Source: Helicobacter valdiviensis
GTDB taxonomy: Bacteria > Campylobacterota > Campylobacteria > Campylobacterales > Helicobacteraceae
DNA: 64,000 nt
Direction: 5' to 3'
Assembly (NCBI RefSeq): GCF_003245365.1
Contig: NZ_NBIU01000002.1
Coordinates: 89,253 to 153,252, forward strand
The translations under genes and the position numbers were made by a program. The notes beneath the pieces were generated by a model. It saw only the letters and a program-made list of their open reading frames with translations, ran no database searches and was not told where the DNA came from. Positions 19,661 to 28,469 of the stretch are shown here, one piece after another (position 1 is the first letter of the stretch; every line of letters starts with the position of its first letter).

Positions 19661-20247
19661 TGAGGAGCTTTAAAATCATTATAGGGATTTTATCCCTATG
19701 GATTTTTAGCGTGAGCTTAAACGCTAAATCCTTTGTTTTAGATAACCAAGGAATACTTGTAGAAAAAACTACAGATTTTATGGAGATATTATCTTTAGAG
19801 GTTTATGAGAAAAGTGGTGTAAGGATGTATGTTGTCGCTCTTGAGGATTTAGGAGATATGAGTCTTCAAGAGAGAGAACAAACTTACACTAAAGGGTTGA
19901 AAGAGCCTTATTTGGTATTGTTTTTTGTTAAGAATAATAAGAAGATTGATATAATAACTTCCAAAAGTGTAGAAACAATGTTTGATAAGCGTGCGGTGTA
20001 TTGGGATTACATAGTGCCTTTAATCCCTCTTAAAGATGAGGAGCTAACACAGCAAAATATTTCTGCATTTTTGCTTAATGGTTTTGTGGATATTGCAGAT
20101 AGGATAGCTGAATTTCATAAAATAGAATTAGAACATAATTTTCCAAAGCAAAATAAAGGTGTGCAGATTGCTACTAGAATGACACTTTATGTAATGATGT
20201 TTGTTTTGCTTGTTTTGTTTTTATTTGTGTATTTGAGGAGAAAATAA
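19660..20247 (+). CDS. TPM-domain-like exported membrane protein
   Basis: A 195-residue protein with an N-terminal signal sequence (about 1-22), a soluble domain and a C-terminal membrane helix (about 171-191) ending RRK. The start VLDNQGILVEKTTDFME and the phrase PYLVLFFVKNNKKIDI resemble TPM domains (TLP18.3/Psb32/MOLO-1), found in redox-complex maintenance proteins. It is coupled to the 36-residue gene by TAATG and is followed 2 bases later by the FixH gene. Confidence 0.7.
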   Translation: MRSFKIIIGILSLWIFSVSLNAKSFVLDNQGILVEKTTDFMEILSLEVYEKSGVRMYVVALEDLGDMSLQEREQTYTKGLKEPYLVLFFVKNNKKIDIITSKSVETMFDKRAVYWDYIVPLIPLKDEELTQQNISAFLLNGFVDIADRIAEFHKIELEHNFPKQNKGVQIATRMTLYVMMFVLLVLFLFVYLRRK

Positions 20248-20249
20248 TA

Positions 20250-20732
20250 ATGAAAAGAAATTATTGGCCTTTAGGCATTTTTATGCTTGCTATGGTTGTA
20301 GTGGGAATGATTATTCTTACTTTAAAAATGGCTTTGGGAAATCCCGTGGAATATACTACAATATGTGGTTGGAAGCCACAAGAATTTGATGAAAAAAATA
20401 ATGAAATTATGGTTGCTAAAAGTCAATTTTTACAAAAATATAATGTGGATTTTGAAGGCAAAATAGAGCCCACCAAAGAAGAATTTAAAAGACTCTTTGT
20501 AAGGGTAAAAAATAAGGATAATAAAATTGTTCAAGATGCAAAAGTGGATTTTTTCTTGACGCGTCCTCATACTGCTAAAGAAGATAAGGAATTAGGAATG
20601 GCAGAGCTTGTAGATGGGTTATATGAGAGTAAAGATTTTGCAGTGGAAAATTTAGGAAAATGGGAGGCTCAAGCACTCATTAGAATTAATGAAGATTATA
20701 TTTGTATCACAAAAGAATATCAAGTAAAATAA
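20250..20732 (+). CDS. FixH family protein
   Basis: 160 residues with an N-terminal membrane helix (about 7-28), then a periplasmic beta domain. The segments VEYTTICGW and FLTRPHTAKEDKELG fit the FixH family, linked to cbb3 oxidase copper/assembly functions. Location at the end of the cbb3 operon supports this. ATG start 2 bases after the TPM-like gene. Confidence 0.8.
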   Translation: MKRNYWPLGIFMLAMVVVGMIILTLKMALGNPVEYTTICGWKPQEFDEKNNEIMVAKSQFLQKYNVDFEGKIEPTKEEFKRLFVRVKNKDNKIVQDAKVDFFLTRPHTAKEDKELGMAELVDGLYESKDFAVENLGKWEAQALIRINEDYICITKEYQVK

Positions 20733-20741
20733 GGAGTAAGA

Positions 20742-22625
20742 ATGGCTTGTGTTTTACAAATTGGGGCAGGTGGTGTAGGTGGCGTAGTAGCGCATAAAAT
20801 GGCGATGAATAGAGAGGTTTTTTCTAAAATTATCCTTGCTTCTCGCACACTTTCTAAATGTGAGGCAATTGCAGATTCTATCCGCTCTAAAGGCTTGGGT
20901 GAGATTATTTGCGAGAGTGTAGATGCGGATAATGTGGATTCTATAGTGGCTTTGATTGAGAAATATCAGCCAAAGCTTGTTGTAAATGTAGCATTACCTT
21001 ATCAAGATTTAGCGATTATGGAAGCATGCCTTAGAACAAAAACACATTATTTAGATACAGCAAATTATGAGCACCCAGATAATGCACACTTTGAGTATAA
21101 AGAACAATGGGCGTATGATACACGCTATAAAGAAGCAGGAATCTTCGCTCTTTTAGGCAGTGGCTTTGATCCAGGAGTTACCAATGTATTTTGTGCGTAT
21201 GCACAGAAGCATTATTTTGATGAGATAGAATCTATTGATATACTAGATTGCAATGCAGGGGATCATGGCTATGCGTTTGCTACGAACTTTAATCCAGAGA
21301 TTAATTTGCGAGAGGTGAGCTCTAAGGCTAGATTTTGGGTAAAAGATGAGAATCTATCACTAAATTCAGACCTTAAAAAAGATACTATTTATCGTAAGTT
21401 TGAAAGAGAGGAGCGACATTGGGAAGCAGAAGTAGCCAAGAAGGAAAGTGCAAGAGCGGAAGCATCTCTAGGGGATTTTAGTAGTTATCAAGGTGGTGGC
21501 GAAGGGAGTTTAGCAAACCTAAATGAGCAAGCCACCAGTGCAGATTCTGCTAAAATCACCAGAGAGGCAACGCGCCTAAAAAATGAGAGTTATTTTGGTG
21601 GAGAATGGAGGGATGTCGCTCCACTTGATTTAATGAAAGAGTGGGAATATCCAGAAGTGGGCGTAAAAAATAGCTATCTACTTTATCATGAGGAGCTAGA
21701 ATCGCTTATTAGAAATATCAGAGGGCTAAAGCGAATCCGCTTTTTTATGACTTTTGGAGAATCTTATCTCACGCATATGAAATGCCTAGAAAACATCGGA
21801 TTCTTGCGTGTAGATGAGATTGAGCATAATGGACAAAAAATCGTGCCTATCCAAGTGCTAAAGACGCTTTTACCTGACCCTGCATCTTTAGCTCCTAGAA
21901 CCAAAGGGCAAACACACATTGGCTGCTATATCAAAGGCAAAAAAGATGGCAAAGAGAGGACAATCTATATTTATAATATTTGCGATCATGAAAAATGCTT
22001 TGAGGAAGTTAATGCGCAAGGTGTGAGTTATACTACGGGCGTGCCTGCGATGATTGGAGCAAAGCTGATAGTTGAAGGCAAATGGGGGATAAATACGCCA
22101 AAGAATGTATCTTTTGTGCAATCTTTGCAGGAGCTTGATAAATCCTCAATCAATAGGCAAGATACCTTATCTCAATCGGATTTATCTACACAACCTACAA
22201 ATCTCACACAAAATATCCATTCTTGCAATACATTAAGCGATTCTAGTATAGAAGCTTTTAACAAAACTCGCCTAGAGCAAAACAAAGATATGCCAAAGGG
22301 TGGAGAATATCAAGGGATTGATAATGGCGCAGAGCTTTATGCACAAAACAATGGCAAAAATAGCACACAAGCAGTTGAGATGAGAAATTGTAGCTTTCAA
22401 GGAGTGAATGCAGGGAGTTACCAAAAGGGTAATGACCAAATGAGCGACGCAGAATCTGTAATTTATCGCTCAAATGTGCCGTGTGGTGGGGTTTGGAACA
22501 TGGAGCAAAACGACCCTGATCCCTTTATGGCAGAGCTAAACAAGCAAGGACTCCCTTATGTGGTATGTGAGATAGATTCTAATGGAGAGAAAAAAGTGCT
22601 AGAGGATGGGAGAAACAATGAATGA
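20742..22625 (+). CDS. Carboxynorspermidine synthase (saccharopine dehydrogenase family) with two insertions
   Basis: Condenses aspartate semialdehyde with a diamine to give carboxy(nor)spermidine in the alternative spermidine route. Seen: the N-terminal Rossmann motif IGAGGVGGVVAHK, HYLDTANYEHPD, GSGFDPGVTNVFCAYA, YLLYHEELESL and the family end DPDPFMAELNKQGLPYVV. At 627 residues it is about 220 longer than the ~400 usual for the family. The excess lies in two stretches, about residues 195-283 and 456-580, rich in Ser, Asn, Gln and Glu. The core reads intact, so it may still be active. Its stop overlaps the next gene. Confidence 0.85.
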   Translation: MACVLQIGAGGVGGVVAHKMAMNREVFSKIILASRTLSKCEAIADSIRSKGLGEIICESVDADNVDSIVALIEKYQPKLVVNVALPYQDLAIMEACLRTKTHYLDTANYEHPDNAHFEYKEQWAYDTRYKEAGIFALLGSGFDPGVTNVFCAYAQKHYFDEIESIDILDCNAGDHGYAFATNFNPEINLREVSSKARFWVKDENLSLNSDLKKDTIYRKFEREERHWEAEVAKKESARAEASLGDFSSYQGGGEGSLANLNEQATSADSAKITREATRLKNESYFGGEWRDVAPLDLMKEWEYPEVGVKNSYLLYHEELESLIRNIRGLKRIRFFMTFGESYLTHMKCLENIGFLRVDEIEHNGQKIVPIQVLKTLLPDPASLAPRTKGQTHIGCYIKGKKDGKERTIYIYNICDHEKCFEEVNAQGVSYTTGVPAMIGAKLIVEGKWGINTPKNVSFVQSLQELDKSSINRQDTLSQSDLSTQPTNLTQNIHSCNTLSDSSIEAFNKTRLEQNKDMPKGGEYQGIDNGAELYAQNNGKNSTQAVEMRNCSFQGVNAGSYQKGNDQMSDAESVIYRSNVPCGGVWNMEQNDPDPFMAELNKQGLPYVVCEIDSNGEKKVLEDGRNNE

Positions 22626-23360
22626 TAGTCTTAAATATGATGGATTTATTCAAAAAGTGAAAATAAGTTTATAGCGATTGATAGGCTAGAAAAAGAATAT
22701 ATCATTAATAATTATTCTAATGATATGTTTTGTCCAGAGTGCCATTTAGCAGAGCTGTATTTTGTATCAAGTGTTAATACACCACATCTTCGAACAAAGA
22801 GAAATTCATCCCATAATGCAGATTGTTATTATAACTATGAGCCTGTAAGTAATCAAGTTGCACAAGATTTTATAAAAACACTTAATGACAAACAAATACA
22901 AGACAAATTAGATTCCATAATGCGTTATCTTTGTCATAAAAATAATACTCAAGCTATATCGCAAGGAAATTCAACCACGATAAACCCATTATCTATTGAA
23001 CATCATCATTCACAAGACAATATAAGAACAATGCAAGTTTTAAAGAAAAAAAGTTTAAATTCATTTTTTTCTTTAGAGGATATAGGCAATATTTATGCAT
23101 TTTATGGTAAAGTAACGCTTAATTTATTGATTGGAAATAAAGAAGCCCATCAATATGCTTATTTGAGGTTATATATAAATGGAAAAAAGAAATTTCAAAT
23201 TTATTTTAAAAATAATATACCAAACGATATAGACAATAATGCGATGTATAATATAGTAATAATTGGAAGCATTAATACGCACAAGCAAGATGAGGAATTC
23301 TTACTGCCTTTTAAAATAAAACTACTTCAATCAAATTGTATTAAGTATGAAAAACTATAA
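22618..23360 (+). pseudogene. Frameshifted zinc-motif hypothetical protein at head of defence operon
   Basis: Starting at the ATG that overlaps the preceding stop, translation runs MNDSLKYDGFIQK and then meets a stop. Adding one A to the A5 run at 22652-22656 restores a single frame reading on as SENKFIAIDRLEKEY and down to 23360. The intact product would be about 247 residues. It has CPEC near residue 38 and a later His/Cys, a zinc-ribbon-like N-terminus, then a beta-rich domain. A shortened protein from the ATG at 22725 (211 residues) could still be made. Function unknown. It ends 9 bases before the methyltransferase gene. Confidence 0.6.
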
Positions 23361-23369
23361 GGAATCAAC

Positions 23370-25634
23370 ATGCCCTGTCAAATCACCTTGCAATATAAAA
23401 ATGACAAAATTTATTCGCATATACGCAAAAAATATTTAGTTGCCACGCCAGAAGAGCAGGTGAGACAAAATTTTGTCTGCACGCTTGTCAATAATTATCA
23501 TTACACACTAGAGCAAATGGATGAAGAAGTTAAGGTAAAAGAAGGCAAGGGAAGTGTCAGGGCTGATATTGTCATTTGGAAAAGTATTAAAGATAAACAA
23601 GATAAAAAGCCGCCCTTTATCATCATAGAATGCAAAGCAGATTCTATCCACATCAAAGAAGATGATTATATGCAGGGTGAAAGTTATGCAAGAATTGTTA
23701 ATGCACCTTTTTTTGTAACTCATAATAGTTATGAAACAAGATTTTGGCGGATTAAAAAAGACAAAATGCCCGGATACAGACAAGAAATCTCAAATATCCC
23801 TGCAAACAACGCCAATGAAAAAGATATAGACAAGCTTTATAATGACCTAGTAGCCTTTAAAGAGGATGAGTTTGCCGCACTGCTTCATCGTTGCCATAAT
23901 ATCATAAGGAATATTGACAAGCTTGATCCAGCTGCTGCCTTTGATGAGATTGCTAAAATTTTATTTATGAAAGTGTATGTTGAACGCACTCTATTAAAAG
24001 GTGAAAATAAAAAGTTTAATTTAGAATGGCTACAAGAAGCAAGAAATTATAATGCTAAACCCATTGAAAATTATTTTGAAGAAGCCAAAAAAGAGTTTGC
24101 TAAAGATCAAATATTTTTAGCAGATGAGAAAATCAATCTCAAAGAGCATACTATTTTAAAAATCATTGAAGAGCTTCAAAAATACAATCTCTCAATCACT
24201 TCCACAGATATAAAAGGAATTGCGTTTGAACGCTTTTTGGGCAGGACTTTTCGCGGGGAGATAGGGCAGTTTTTCACCCCTAGAAGCATAGTTGATTTTA
24301 TGGTGGATATGATAGAGCCAAAAGAAGGTGAAATTGCTTGCGATCCTGCAAGTGGTAGCGGTGGATTTTTGATTAGAATCTTTAGCAAAGTCAGAGAGCA
24401 TATCCAACAAGATATTATTAGTAAATATGAATCTTATAAAAAAGAGCTTCTAGGCGATAAAGATAAAGAAAAAATCACAGAAGAAGAAGCCAAAAAGTTG
24501 GCTAATAAATTCAAAGAATTGCAAAAAGATTTAGAAATTAATATTGAAAATCCCAATTCAAGACTTTATAAATTGTCAAATTTCTGTATTTATGGCGTAG
24601 ATGCCAATGAAAGAATGGCAAGAACTTCTAAGATGAATATGATTATGCATGGTGATGGACATGGTGGCATTCATCATCATAATGGACTTTTAAATATCAA
24701 TGGCGTTTTTGAAAATCGCTTTGATATCATTCTTACAAATCCTCCATTTGGCTCACAAGTGGAAAAAGCAGATCTAGTGCAAAATACAGATTCTCAGCTT
24801 GAATTTAGAGGCGAGAATCTAAAGCCAAGAAAAGGCTATGAAGACTACATTGAAGAATATTATCAAAGATATGGCACAGAAACCTATCAAAATGCTCAAA
24901 GAAAAATACTAGATAATATCGGCAAGCCCATAGCTTCGCTTTTTGAGTTAAAAGAAAATTTAGAAAGCAATAAAACAGAGCATCTTTTTATCAATCGTTG
25001 CCTAGATTTATTAAAGCCAAATGGAAGATTAGGGATAGTTTTGCCAGAAGGTGTATTTAATACGCCAAATGCTCTTTATGTGCGAAAATTTGTAGAAGGC
25101 AGAGCTTTTGTAAGAGCGGTTATATCCTTGCCACAAGAGACATTTACTAGCTCAAAAGCAAGTGTAAAATGTTCTATTTTATTTATCCAAAAATTTGATG
25201 AAGATTCTCTCAATCAATGGAATAGCTTATTAGAAAATCATAAAAATATACTAAGAGACGATCATAAAGAAAAATTACAAAAACTAGAAGAAATCATAAG
25301 CTATCGCAAACAAAAAGGAGAAAAGCAAGCTAAATTTAGTGCTGAAGATAAAAAACAAGCCAAAAAAGAGCTAAAAGACTTAGAAGAAAAAATAGCTAAG
25401 AATGCGTGGCAAAATGCAAAAAATGACTTCAACTATCCTATATTTATGGCAGAGGCTGAAGCTGTTGGTATCACTAGCACAGGTGAGACAGGAGAAAATA
25501 TCCCAAACGAGTTAGTAGATAAGGTTGAGATAAATGAAAAGAGTAATGAAAGAATTATTATAGAAAAAGGCATTGCAACTCATTTTAAAGATTTCTTGCA
25601 AACATATAATATTAAGTGGGCTAAGCATGATTGA
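23370..25634 (+). CDS. Fused nuclease-methyltransferase subunit of a BcgI-like restriction-modification system
   Basis: One 754-residue chain carries two activities. The N-terminus (about 1-130) has a PD-(D/E)xK nuclease pattern: VRADIVIW then FIIIECKAD, as in HsdR N-terminal domains. The rest is an adenine-N6 methyltransferase of HsdM type: SAM motif [13 protein letters not shown] near residue 328 and catalytic NPPFGSQ near 456, after [15 protein letters not shown]. With a separate specificity subunit downstream and no translocase hsdR in the window, this resembles BcgI-type (type IIB) enzymes, which use A (nuclease-methylase) and B (specificity) subunits. It overlaps the fic gene by 8 bases. 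Confidence 0.85.
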   Translation: MPCQITLQYKNDKIYSHIRKKYLVATPEEQVRQNFVCTLVNNYHYTLEQMDEEVKVKEGKGSVRADIVIWKSIKDKQDKKPPFIIIECKADSIHIKEDDYMQGESYARIVNAPFFVTHNSYETRFWRIKKDKMPGYRQEISNIPANNANEKDIDKLYNDLVAFKEDEFAALLHRCHNIIRNIDKLDPAAAFDEIAKILFMKVYVERTLLKGENKKFNLEWLQEARNYNAKPIENYFEEAKKEFAKDQIFLADEKINLKEHTILKIIEELQKYNLSITSTDIKGIAFERFLGRTFRGEIGQFFTPRSIVDFMVDMIEPKEGEIACDPASGSGGFLIRIFSKVREHIQQDIISKYESYKKELLGDKDKEKITEEEAKKLANKFKELQKDLEINIENPNSRLYKLSNFCIYGVDANERMARTSKMNMIMHGDGHGGIHHHNGLLNINGVFENRFDIILTNPPFGSQVEKADLVQNTDSQLEFRGENLKPRKGYEDYIEEYYQRYGTETYQNAQRKILDNIGKPIASLFELKENLESNKTEHLFINRCLDLLKPNGRLGIVLPEGVFNTPNALYVRKFVEGRAFVRAVISLPQETFTSSKASVKCSILFIQKFDEDSLNQWNSLLENHKNILRDDHKEKLQKLEEIISYRKQKGEKQAKFSAEDKKQAKKELKDLEEKIAKNAWQNAKNDFNYPIFMAEAEAVGITSTGETGENIPNELVDKVEINEKSNERIIIEKGIATHFKDFLQTYNIKWAKHD

Positions 25635-26160
25635 GCTAGATAAAAAGAGCCTAGAGAATGCCAAAAATCTCTTTGAAAGTGGCAAAATAGATTCTATAGA
25701 GGTTGGCACTACAAAAGGATTGCAAGAAATCCATTATCATCTTTTTTGTAATCTCTATGATTTTGCAGGAAAAATCAGGGAGAAAAATATCTCAAAAGGC
25801 AATTTTCGTTTTGCAAATGCCATATATCTTAAAGAAATCCTTATTGTCATTGATACAATGCCACAAAATAATTTCAATGAGATTATTGCCAAATATGTGG
25901 AGATGAATATCGCCCATCCCTTTTTAGAGGGTAATGGCAGAAGTATGAGAATCTGGCTTGATATGATACTTAAAAAGCAAATAAGGTGTATTGTAGATTG
26001 GCAAAAGATCGACAAATATAAATATCTTCAGGCAATGGAGCGAAGTCCTATCAATGATTTAGAATTAAGGACATTAATAGAGCCAAATTTAAGCGAAAAA
26101 ATTAATGATAAATTGCTGATTTTTAAAGGCATAGAGCAATCTTATTATTATGAAAGCTAA
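25627..26160 (+). CDS. Fic family protein
   Basis: Fic proteins usually transfer AMP to target proteins. 177 residues with the full active motif [14 protein letters not shown] near residues 97-110, including the catalytic His and both Gly-Asn/Arg elements, so activity is expected. Other family phrases are [18 protein letters not shown] and the C-terminal [11 protein letters not shown] see no clear N-terminal inhibitory (S/T)xxxE(G/N) helix. I start at the ATG overlapping the methylase stop rather than 18 codons earlier. No antitoxin gene is next to it. Confidence 0.9.
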   Translation: MIELDKKSLENAKNLFESGKIDSIEVGTTKGLQEIHYHLFCNLYDFAGKIREKNISKGNFRFANAIYLKEILIVIDTMPQNNFNEIIAKYVEMNIAHPFLEGNGRSMRIWLDMILKKQIRCIVDWQKIDKYKYLQAMERSPINDLELRTLIEPNLSEKINDKLLIFKGIEQSYYYES

Positions 26161-26170
26161 GGAGTGATTT

Positions 26171-26791
26171 TTGAGCAAAATAGAAGTGGTATGGTTTAAG
26201 GATTTGGATCGCTGGGATGTTGGATATTTTTTGGGCAATCATAACATAAAAACAAATTTTGCCTTAGAATACTTAGAAAATATTCTTACGCCAAGAAAAG
26301 AAAGAATTAAGCAAAATGAATATGATGGTATAACGCCAATTGTTGCAAAAATTCCATTTCAAACTTCCCATGTTGAATACAGAAAAGAATTTAAAACAAA
26401 AATGGATATGTATGCTGTTTATAAGAATGATTTGCTGGTATCAAATATTAATTTTCATCAAGGGGCAGTTGCTTTTTGTAATATAGATAAAGCATTTGCT
26501 TCAACTCATTATCAACCATATATTGTAAATAACAAGATAGTTGTAAATGAATATTTGTTGTTAATTTTTAAACAAAAAAGTTTTCAAGAATATGTAGCTA
26601 CAAAAAAAATCAAAGGAATAAAAACAGAATCTAACTTTAATTTTATTAAAACACTTCAAATCCCTCTTCCGCCGCTTGAGATTCAAAGAGAGATAGTAGA
26701 AAAGATTAAAAATATCCAAGATAAAATCAAAGCTCTGCAAGATGAAGAAAAAAGACTAAAAGAAGAGATAGAGGCATATATATATATATAG
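26171..26791 (+). CDS. Specificity subunit, N-terminal half (frame ends in the TA repeat)
   Basis: 206 residues holding one target-recognition domain (entry phrase FKDLDRWDVGYF) and one conserved helical region (LQIPLPPLEIQREIVEKI, then a coiled-coil-like helix). A complete S subunit has two such units. The frame ends at TAG formed at the edge of the TA repeat (residues EAYIYI then stop). Starts with TTG after AAGGAG, 10 bases after fic. As it stands it is a half-S protein, which in some systems dimerises to read a symmetric site. Confidence 0.9.
   Translation: MSKIEVVWFKDLDRWDVGYFLGNHNIKTNFALEYLENILTPRKERIKQNEYDGITPIVAKIPFQTSHVEYRKEFKTKMDMYAVYKNDLLVSNINFHQGAVAFCNIDKAFASTHYQPYIVNNKIVVNEYLLLIFKQKSFQEYVATKKIKGIKTESNFNFIKTLQIPLPPLEIQREIVEKIKNIQDKIKALQDEEKRLKEEIEAYIYI
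26776..26790 (+). repeat. (TA)7 dinucleotide tract inside the specificity gene
   Basis: An uninterrupted A(TA)7 tract of 15 bases lies exactly where the S reading frame breaks. With seven units the upstream frame stops at once. Removal of one unit, or addition of two, joins it to the downstream frame as EAYIYIALGLERKQEKKK. Adding one unit gives a third frame that ends about 60 bases on. Dinucleotide tracts of this kind change length by slipped-strand mispairing, so this is a probable phase-variation switch. Confidence 0.85.
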
Positions 26792-26841
26792 CACTTGGCT
26801 TAGAAAGAAAGCAAGAGAAGAAAAAGCAAAAGGTATTTGTA

Positions 26842-27501
26842 GTGGAGTTTAAAAACTTAGATCGTTGGGATGTGGTTTATAATCAAAATTATAATGATTG
26901 CTCCCTGACAAACAATAAATATCAATTAAGTAAAATTAATGATATTTGTTTCATTAATCCTAATGTGGATTTTAAAGCGTTGATTCAAAATGATAAAAAA
27001 GTGAGTTTCTTGCCAATGGAGGCTGTTTCAAGTAATGGTATTGATTATTCCTCAAAGGAAAGAAATGCAATAGAAAGCAAAGGTTTTGTTAAATTCCAAA
27101 ATGGTGATTTATTATGGGCTAAAATTACGCCTTGTATGCAAAATAAAAAATCGGTTGTAGTTGATAATCTGCTTAATCGCAATGGTTTTGGCTCGACAGA
27201 ATTTTTTGTTTTGAGGGCAAAAAATAAGAATGAGGTTGATATAAGATTTATTTTGCACTTTTTAAGATTAAATAGTGTTATAGAAGAGGCTAAACTAAAC
27301 TTTAAAGGCTCTGCAGGTCAGCAAAGAGTGCCTAAATCATTCTTGGAAAATTTATCTATCCCACTCCCGCCACTTGAGATTCAAAAACAAATCGTAAAGC
27401 ATATAGAATCTAAACAAAAAATTATAGAAGAAAATAAAAGTAAGATAGAAAATTTACAAAGCAGTATAGATAGAGAATTACAAGAACTTATTCTGGCTTA
27501 A
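26842..27501 (+). CDS. Specificity subunit, C-terminal half
   Basis: 219 residues with the second target-recognition domain (FKNLDRWDVVYNQ at its start, parallel to the N-terminal half) and the second conserved helical region (LSIPLPPLEIQKQIVKHI and a terminal coiled coil). The frame is open upstream to the TA repeat. It could be translated alone from GTG, with AAAGG about 9 bases upstream, or as the C-terminal half of a fused ~442-residue S protein. The two halves differ in their recognition domains, as expected for a bipartite site. Confidence 0.85.
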   Translation: MEFKNLDRWDVVYNQNYNDCSLTNNKYQLSKINDICFINPNVDFKALIQNDKKVSFLPMEAVSSNGIDYSSKERNAIESKGFVKFQNGDLLWAKITPCMQNKKSVVVDNLLNRNGFGSTEFFVLRAKNKNEVDIRFILHFLRLNSVIEEAKLNFKGSAGQQRVPKSFLENLSIPLPPLEIQKQIVKHIESKQKIIEENKSKIENLQSSIDRELQELILA

Positions 27502-27512
27502 AAAGGATTGAT

Positions 27513-28469
27513 ATGATTAGGCTTTATGGGATTTTGCAATATTTAGGGGAGTGTAAAGAGACTGAAAATGTTAGCGATAGATTTCCAATAGCAATTAGCA
27601 CAAAAACTTTAAATAAATATAAAAAAATCAAACCATTGAACTCAAATAGTGGGATACAAGTCTTAAGAGGCTTTGCAGATGCTAAAACTCTAGCTAGTAT
27701 TTCTAAGACAAATAATGAATTTCAAAGACCAATTAATAAGGAACATAAAAGAGATATTAAAGAATATCTTATCAAAAGTAAAGAAGATAAGATTTATTTT
27801 CCAGAAGTTACATTGCTTTATAAATACAATCCGGAAATTGATCTAAACAATTTAGCTTTTAGGCCATTATGGGAGATGAAGGATGTCAATCAGAAAAATG
27901 TTTTTATGCTTTCTATTATTGATGCATTGGGTGTGGCTTATTTGGATCTTAAGGACAATGAAAAACTATATCGTTTAGATGGCAATCATCGTTTAGAGGC
28001 ATTAAGTGAAATTGGTAATAATAGAAATTTATCATTTTGTATAATCTTGGTACCAAAAACTTCAAAATTTTCTTATGAACATTTGTATTTTTACTTATTA
28101 AACTCTACAGGACTTCCTATAGATACTATAAAGACATTAGATATAGTTACTAAAGCAGATGAAGGAGAGCTAAAGGAATTTATAGAAAGTGATGCTTTGC
28201 TAAACTTGCTCAATAAAACAAAAGAATCTTGGAAAGATTTTAAAGATAAAGAAAAAGAAATATTAATGAAAGTTGCAAAAGAACTTTTAAAAAATAATAG
28301 TAAAAATAAAATCTTAGAAAATATTATTAAAGAATCCATTGGGATTTACAAAGGAATGAAAAATTGTAGTTGTTCTATATTGGGCTTTATATGCTTTTTA
28401 AGACTAAAATGCAAAGATACAGATGGAACAAAAGAAAACCTTAAACATTTTCAAAATAGAGCATTTTGA
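27513..28469 (+). CDS. DGQHR/ParB-like domain protein (DGNHR motif)
   Basis: 318 residues. The motif YRLDGNHRLEAL near residue 154 matches the DGQHR motif of the DndB/DpdB-like ParB superfamily, seen in DNA-modification and phage-defence gene sets. GFADAKTLASIS and QRPINKEHKRDIKEYL before it fit the same fold. The last ~16 codons overlap the next gene in another frame and look unlike natural protein. It lies 11 bases after the S gene and is probably in that operon. Possibly the N-terminal part of a longer, now split protein. Confidence 0.65.
   Translation: MIRLYGILQYLGECKETENVSDRFPIAISTKTLNKYKKIKPLNSNSGIQVLRGFADAKTLASISKTNNEFQRPINKEHKRDIKEYLIKSKEDKIYFPEVTLLYKYNPEIDLNNLAFRPLWEMKDVNQKNVFMLSIIDALGVAYLDLKDNEKLYRLDGNHRLEALSEIGNNRNLSFCIILVPKTSKFSYEHLYFYLLNSTGLPIDTIKTLDIVTKADEGELKEFIESDALLNLLNKTKESWKDFKDKEKEILMKVAKELLKNNSKNKILENIIKESIGIYKGMKNCSCSILGFICFLRLKCKDTDGTKENLKHFQNRAF

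Noticed and set aside
26171..27501. Shufflon-type inversion as cause of the split S gene
   Set aside because: No inverted repeats, silent S cassettes or recombinase gene are visible; the TA tract explains the split directly.
23370..27501. Classical type I hsdR/hsdM/hsdS system
   Set aside because: No helicase-translocase hsdR occurs in the window, and the methylase chain itself carries a nuclease-type N-terminus.
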